The notes beneath the pieces were generated by a model, which made no database searches, was not told where the DNA came from, and was given only the letters and a program-made list of their open reading frames with translations. From Flaccisagitta enflata (Eukaryota > Chaetognatha > Sagittoidea > Aphragmophora): a DNA stretch of 64,000 bases. Location: positions 19,654,001-19,718,000 of the forward strand of contig OZ231128.1 of NCBI GenBank assembly GCA_965153355.1, in the 5' to 3' direction. Of the stretch, positions 58,442-64,000 are shown in pieces (the stretch's first letter is position 1; each line of letters begins with the position of its first letter). The position numbers were made by a program, and so were the translations under genes.

Positions 58442-59044
58442 CACTGCTTTCTGACAGATGATTTGTGACAAGAATGATATCACTCCGGGTTTTTCTGCAT
58501 TTTTGTGTAGGTCATGGGCATACAAATCTAGAACAATTCAGTTTAAAATCTTTCCTAGAGCGAAATTTGAAAAAAAGTCAAAAATTTATAATTTTAAGCT
58601 TCATTTTGCACAAAGAATTTTTCAATTTGGTCTGACTCTTTTTTTAACAGCATATTGTTCATCCTGATGAAATTCCCTTTACTATATGGTTTTGATGAGA
58701 AATTAAATTTTCATATTTTAGGCCACCGCTGTAATTTTTGTAACGGTGGCTTAAAAAATGAAAATGTTATTTCTTATTAAAACCATATAGTGCGACCTAT
58801 CAAATGAAAGGGAATTAGATCAGGATTGTCAATCTGCTGTCAAAAAATTAGTCAGACCAACTTGCAAAGTTATCCATGTATAATGAAGCTTGAATTATAG
58901 ATTTTTGACTTTTTTTCAAAATGCGCTCTAGGGATGATTTTCAAATGAATAGTTCTTGATTTGTATGCCTATAACCTACACAAAAATGCAGAAAAACCCG
59001 GATTGATATCATTCTTGTCACAAATCTTCTCTCAGAAAGCAGTG
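58442..59044. mobile_element. 603-bp almost complete palindrome
   Basis: The ends are CACTGCTTTCTG and CAGAAAGCAGTG. The arms of about 285 bp pair along their length and meet at a short loop inside GGCCACCG...CGGTGGC (about 58722-58755). TGAG lies on both sides (58438-58441 and 59045-59048), a possible 4-bp duplication. No ORF. Confidence 0.8.
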
Positions 59045-59048
59045 TGAG

Positions 59049-59790
59049 ACTGTTTAAGTTTGGGTTCGTTTTACACCGTTCCTGTTAACGGCTGGTTAAT
59101 TTGATTTTTAAACTCTGCCTGCTTCCCTCGCGAGCCTTTTTGAATTTTATGGTTTCGCGCACCCCAAAAAAAAGGGTAATCAAAACCTTTAAAAAGTTTT
59201 CACGCCCGAAAAACACGACTCATCTATTTTTAGGTATTCGTTTGCTCTTTCGAGGCTTCTTTATCCTGTATTCATTTGCACTTTCTAGATCGCATCTCTA
59301 TAAAAGGTTGTGTCCGTTGGTCGGTCGCTTGGTTGGTTGGTAACAAATTCATTAAAAACACAGGCCTGTATATAATTGCATATTCCCCTCATGCTCGGCA
59401 GGGGAGAGTGAAATCAAAAAATTTAGGAATTGGTAAGGAAATCAAAGGGTAGAAAACATAATAAGAAAAATATAAAAGATATCACACTTTTGGCAACACA
59501 AAAAAGTAATATTTAATCACCACAACACTATCTTATACTAGAATATTACTATATAGGGGCATATGGGAAAGAAAATCAAATGTAGCCGAAACTCAATGAA
59601 CCAGGGGGAGGGGCTGTGCAACCATATGCACCCCTGTATAAACATCAAAATCATGGTATTTTCAACCCAGTAAAAGTAGCATACATTTAGCAAATCATTC
59701 ATTAAATCATTATTCGTTCATGAATGACACTAATTCATACAAAAACATTCATTCATAAAAAAAACTTCATTCATAAAATAAGATAAAAAC
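59049..59790. other. AT-rich spacer
   Basis: A fragment of a reverse hairpin element occurs at about 59288-59345 ('gatcgcatctctataaaagg', GGTCGGTCG block). An 80-codon + frame at 59101-59343 ends in that fragment and is unlikely to be a gene. Confidence 0.4.
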
Positions 59791-59979
59791 TTTTTAGTCG
59801 CGTGCACGCGACTCTACAACCCGCTTTGTCCATCTGTCCGTCGGTCAAACTTTTTTTTTTTTTGGCGTTCATGGGTGGTTATTGCATTACTGCTCCTTCC
59901 CAAATGCATGGATAGCCTTTTTTATCACTGCCCCTGCCCACCAGCACGCGACTAAGGTAGCTGTGTATCCGGCCTTGTT
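59791..59979 (-). mobile_element. Hairpin-ended element, GTCGCG subfamily (reverse, 189 bp)
   Basis: On the - strand it starts AACAAGGCCGGATACACAGC and ends GTCGCGTGCACGCGAC + TAAAAA. A complete short copy. Confidence 0.85.
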
Positions 59980-60174
59980 TTTATTTTATGTTGAACTAAA
60001 AGTGAATTCTGAGCATAATAGATTCTACTTTAATTTTCTAAAGTAATTCGACCAAAATGCCGGTGGTAAAAATTAGTTTTACGCCTTAAAAGACAATGAT
60101 ACATGGGCCAGGATCGTAGGGCTATTGATTCTATGAGGGCAATTTAATGAAAAAATCGCTTTAGTCAAAGTTAT

Positions 60175-60178
<4 letters not shown>

Positions 60179-60255
<77 letters not shown>
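60179..60255. repeat. (GA)n microsatellite
   Basis: About 38 GA units. Confidence 0.97.
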
Positions 60256-60289
60256 ATGAACATGGGTCCTATATTTATCGGTTTTGGTG
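60256..60289 (+). CDS. Possible short first coding exon, unidentified
   Basis: Directly after the GA tract, ATG starts MNMGPIFIGFG, which runs to GGTG|GTGAGTAAG, a full-consensus donor. Only 11 codons; the donor is the main evidence. Confidence 0.2.
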
Positions 60290-60699
60290 GTGAGTAAGCG
60301 ATTGGTTCGCCCACGCTCATTGGACATCGGTAATCGTTGAGCCATTTCTCTTAATGGTGACGAATTCTCAGGTAACCTCAACTTGGTTGAACTCAGCTCA
60401 GCTTTACTCAGGTTTCTTTTACCACGTAAGGACGAAATTGGAAGACATTATTTTTCATTTGCGTACATGCAAATCCACTGAATTTGGCCCTGTACACAAT
60501 TAGGTCTCTAAACCGCATAAATAAACCTTACAAATAAAATTGATGTTGAATTGTTCTCCTAGATGACCTAGATTACCCACAAAAACCTCGTAATGGAAAG
60601 TGTCTGTTTATCAAATGAAAATGAACAAGCCCAACAGGCCAATAGTCGCGTGCTTCGTTTCTTCGTTTTATAGTAAGACACACAACTGCTTGCCTACAC

Positions 60700-60778
60700 A
60701 CTCCTTTCCTCCCTTCCTTCCTTCCTTCCTTCCTTCCTTCCTTCCTTCCTTCCTTCTTTCCTTCTTTGTTTGTTTGTT

Positions 60779-60830
<52 letters not shown>

Positions 60831-60935
60831 TCCTTCCTTTCTTCCTTCCTTTCTTACTTTCTTTCTTTCCTTCCTTCCTTCCTCCCTTCTTTTTTTCTTT
60901 CTTTCTTTTTTTCTTTCTTTCTTTCTTTCTTTTTT

Positions 60936-60977
<42 letters not shown>

Positions 60978-61071
60978 TTTCTTTCTCTTTTTTTCTTTCT
61001 TTCTTTTTTTCTTTCTTTCTTTCTTTCATTCTTTCTTTCTTTCTTTCCTTCCTCCTTTCTTTCTCTTTTTT

Positions 61072-61103
<32 letters not shown>

Positions 61104-61290
61104 TCCTTCCTTCCTTCCTTCCTTCCTTTCTTCCTTCCTTCCTCCCTACCTCCCTTATTTCTTTCTTTCTTTCTTTCTTTCTTTCATTCCTTCCTTCCTT
61201 CCTTCCTTCCTTCCTTCCTTCTTTCCTTCCTTCCTACCTCCCTTACTTTCTTCCATTCTTTCTTTCCTTCTTTATTCCTTCTTCTATCGA
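60700..61290. repeat. (TTCC)n/(TTTC)n array
   Basis: About 580 bp of pyrimidine tetranucleotides with blocks repeated at a higher order ('ctttctctttttttctttct' near 60980 and 61058). All three + frames are open but code only Phe/Ser/Leu/Pro. Confidence 0.96.
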
Positions 61291-61324
61291 TACAATATCG
61301 ATCTACTAAAAATCACTATTTTAA

Positions 61325-61560
61325 CAAACAAAAACAAAACAAAAAGAAAAAAAAAGAAAGAAAAAAAAACAGAAAAAGAAAAAACAAAAAAAAAACAAAA
61401 AAAAAACAGAAAAAGAAAAAAACAAAAACAAAACAAAAACAAAAACAAAATGAAAAAAAAAAACAAAAAAACAAAAAAAAAAAAAAACAAAATAAAAAAA
61501 ACAAAAAACAAAAAACAGAAATCAAAAAACAAAAAACCAAAAAAACATAAAAACAAAAAA
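61325..61560. repeat. A-rich (AAAAAC)n stretch
   Basis: A-runs separated by C or G. Lies directly after the pyrimidine array. Confidence 0.93.
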
Positions 61561-61599
61561 CACGCAGCTCAACTAAAGTGCTGGTATTCTCCTATTACC

Positions 61600-62060
61600 C
61601 ACTGACAGACATTGAACAGTACAATAACCCTTTGGGTTGGGGATTCTCTGGGGGTTACGGGTTACGGGGGTCGGGGTTTACTCTCACTTCATCTTTCAGG
61701 CTCTTGGCTTTGGCATCCGGTGGACTCGACTGCGGCTCGGGGCGATATGTACCGCACTGCAACTGACGCATAGGTTGCTCCGAGTGCCTTAGTGGCGGTC
61801 CATGACGACCAAGAAAGGAAACGTGAAACAAGGAAAAGAAAAGAACAAAAGAGAAAAGAAGAGGAAAGAGGAATGCGTGTCTCACGGATTATTGCTGGTT
61901 ATGACTTTAATCGACGTTGATGGTAGTGACGTACCATTCGGTACTTTTTACGGCTTTGTGGCTTTTTGCTTTACGTACTGTTAAACGTACTCGTACGTTG
62001 CTCTTTTATTTTTTTACCTTTACACTCTGTTATTATTGATATGCGTTTACCGATGACGAG
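61600..62060. other. GC-rich non-repetitive island, possible exon
   Basis: A CG-rich block unlike its flanks. On the + strand the acceptor 'ctcacttcatctttcag' (61684-61700) precedes open frames, one ending ...ARGDMYRTATDA-stop. The - strand is open too. I cannot choose a frame. The motif GGGGGTTACGGGTTACGGGG occurs near 61655. Confidence 0.3.
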
Positions 62061-62285
62061 CCTTACACTACGAGGGCCAACAGGGACAAGCCAGTCGCCC
62101 ACTCGTCTTTTTGAATATTAGCTGATGCTGCCCCTGACCATTACGGCTTTTGTATGGTCCTCCCCCACCACCCCATTGCGTTGCTGTGTAATTGATGCCC
62201 ATCTGGGGAAATAGACTGTTGAATTGAATTGAACCCAAGAAACAACTTATTTGACCTTGAAATATGCAAAAAAGTCCCAAATTTA

Positions 62286-62373
62286 GAAATGTTAGGGAGG
62301 GACCAACGGACCAACGGACCAACGGACCAACGGACCGACGGATCAACCAACTAACCGAGCACGCGACTAAAAA
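62286..62373 (+). mobile_element. 3' fragment of a hairpin-ended element
   Basis: Five GGACCAAC units lead to ACCGAGCACGCGACTAAAAA; the left arm of the terminal stem is lost. Confidence 0.6.
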
Positions 62374-62547
62374 TCGTGTATCATTGTGTGAATTTGGACT
62401 GACTGTCATTCTGTGTGTCTATTCGATATCTCGTTTATTTTGGAACACGCACCTGGTCTCCTCTCCTTCCATTTTTCAGCGGTGCTTCGTTACCTCTCTG
62501 TTTTTTTTATCTTTTCTTAATTCTTTTTCTTTCTACCATGTTTCAGG

Positions 62548-63072
62548 TTTTAAGTCGGTTGCTACGCGACTCTACACCCCGCTTTTTCCGTCTGTCCATC
62601 CGTCTGTCGGTTGGTTGGTCAGTTGGTCACATTTTATCTTTTTTATTCGTTTTATTCCTACTAACCTATTTTAAGTCAATTAGGTCATTTTTAGTCAAAT
62701 AAGATCATTTTAAGTCATTTTAGCTCATTTTAGTTCATTTGGTTCATTTGGGTCATTTTATTCATTTTGGTCATATCAGTGATTTTAGGTCAATTTAAAT
62801 CAATTTAGATCGGTTAAAGTCATTTTAAGTAATTTAAGTCAATTTGAGTCAATTTAAGTCTATTAAAGTCAATTAAAGTCAGTTTAAGTCAATTTAAGTC
62901 AGTTAGTCACTTAGGTCATTTTAGTCATTTTAGATCAATTCAAGTCATTTTAAGTCATTTTAAATCATTTTAAGTCAATAAATTCAATGAAAGTCATTTT
63001 AGTTACGTGGTTATATAATCAAGTAATTGTGTAAGTCTCGCACGCGACTTATAGCTAGGTGTTGGCCTTGTT
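62548..63072 (-). mobile_element. Hairpin-ended element with tandem 'aagtcatttt' array (reverse)
   Basis: On the - strand it starts AACAAGGCCAACACC, then AAGTCGCGTGCGAGACTT. It ends with an imperfect GTCGCGTAGCAACCGAC stem. The body (62650-63000) is about 30 units of a 10-11 bp repeat. It is the uninterrupted counterpart of 43449-46497. Confidence 0.8.
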
Positions 63073-63332
63073 TATTCATTTCGACCTTTCTCATTAATGC
63101 TGTATTTCTCTTTCTGGGGCGGCAGCCTGGAGGAGGACAATCATATCCATACTTAAAAAATCGGCTCCTCCTTCCCTTGAGACGTCTTTCAGGTTATCTT
63201 TTCTTATTCCAGTTATATCCTGCATTGATTTCTGATTCTCTTTCCAAACTCGCTCATGTTTCTACCTTTACCTTTACCTTCACTGTATGATCTTGACTCC
63301 TCTTTTTTTTTCTTTTTTTTCTGTTTTGCGAG
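63073..63332. other. Pyrimidine-rich stretch before a possible exon
   Basis: It ends in a long T/C tract suited to an acceptor. Another acceptor-like site (tttctggggcggcag) is near 63125. No definite exon. Confidence 0.35.
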
Positions 63333-63484
63333 AAACAATTCTTGAGTTGCTAGTTGAGGTACGACATCAGTTATCAGACCACAGCAGTACATTCTCAACT
63401 GAGCTTTTTTCGGAGACTCCCATCGAACCCCAGCATGCAGCAATCCCCAGAATTCTCATCTCTCACACCTACCTCATGGACTAA
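63333..63484 (+). CDS. Possible terminal exon, unidentified
   Basis: A 25-bp T/C tract and GCGAG precede a frame of 49 residues (TILELLVEVRHQLSDHSSTF...IPRILISHTYLMD) to TAA. Composition and codon use are protein-like. The (-) strand frame over the same bases is less convincing. The family is not recognised; upstream exons were not identified. Confidence 0.4.
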
Positions 63485-64000
63485 TGGCACACCATGCTCC
63501 CCTTCTTCCTTCTAGTCTCTTTTGTATGAAAAGAGGGAACGATACACGCTTTTCATCTTATACGAACATGGATTTCTGAAGTGAGCCTAAGTGTTTTTAT
63601 TTTTAGCCTTATTTTCAGGCTCAGGTGTTTTTAACATGTTCTTATTTTTGGATCAAATAATTCATATATGATTATGGAATTACAAATTTTCTATCCTTAG
63701 CAACTGTCAGAAAGAAATTGTTTTTTCTATATATAAAAAAGTAAATAAAATCAATGTTTTAAAACAATGAAAATTTTTTTTGAAAATCAATAATATAAAA
63801 TTGATATTCAAGGATATTTCTTCTTATTTTGTTGATTTTTTTAAAGTAATATTCTTTTATTTAAATCTAAGGCTCAGCATGTTCTAATAATAGTCTTATT
63901 TCTTTGCCAAATCTGAGGCTGATGTTCTTATAAACATTGTTCTTATAAAAAGTAAAGCGTGTATCCCTCACTTTACCCACTGTATTTTCTTGACAAATTT
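63485..64000. other. AT-rich window end, no gene seen
   Basis: 'ataatagtcttatttctttg'-like wording repeats loosely. Nothing else supported. Confidence 0.4.

Noticed and set aside
60600-61605. A 316-codon frame over the (TTTC)n and A-rich region
   Set aside because: Phe/Ser/Leu followed by Lys/Gln/Asn runs, reflecting pyrimidine and purine simple repeats.

Overview
The window is eukaryotic nuclear DNA, AT-rich and gene-poor. The recognisable genes carry spliceosomal GT-AG introns (78 bp, 221 bp and about 3.8 kb). Most of the sequence is microsatellite, minisatellite or small non-autonomous transposon. A LITAF-domain protein and a gamma-glutamyltransferase, both with introns, suggest a metazoan or close holozoan; the species cannot be named from the sequence. 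Nothing bacterial, viral or organellar was recognised.

Two genes are identified with confidence. A complete two-exon LITAF-like gene lies on the + strand at 6830-7497, with a (CAG)11 tract just upstream and broken tandem copies of its 3' exon downstream. The last two coding exons of a gamma-glutamyltransferase lie on the - strand (41562-41748 and 37610-37751), joined in phase across a 3.8 kb intron. That intron holds a 13-bp minisatellite, a 161-bp satellite, a mariner-like MITE and long (GT)n/(CT)n tracts; part of the terminal exon is duplicated beside it. A third, unidentified - strand gene is supported by two phase-compatible terminal exons (32099-32224 and 32303-32412). Several other exon-like pieces with good splice sites are listed at low confidence.

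Layout: 1-6.5 kb holds MITEs and foldbacks; 6.5-8.2 kb the LITAF gene and its fragments; 8.7-9.4 kb a foldback with a 20-bp minisatellite; 11.4-15 kb pure simple repeats; 15.8-20.8 kb a 5 kb inverted repeat built of a ~0.5 kb satellite and interrupted by nested insertions; 21-31 kb microsatellites and mobile fragments; 30.8-37.4 kb exon-like pieces; 37.6-41.7 kb the GGT end; 43.4-46.5 kb a composite array element split by a hAT-like insertion; 51.9-59 kb nested Tc1/mariner-like, Mutator-like and palindromic elements; 59-64 kb more of the same and a possible terminal exon.

The most interesting signal is a family of small elements that begin AACAA-(GCC...GGC hairpin) and end in a hairpin followed by TAAAA. 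They show no target-site duplication. The 3' stem differs between subfamilies, but its two arms change together (GTCGCG/CGCGAC, GTTGCG/CGCAAC, GGTGCG/CGCACC, AAGTGCG/CGCACTT). At least twenty full or partial copies occur in both orientations, and some sit inside other repeats so that an interrupted and an uninterrupted copy can be compared. Beside it are classical elements with clean target duplications: Mutator-like (9-11 bp), hAT-like (8 bp) and Tc1/mariner-like (TA).
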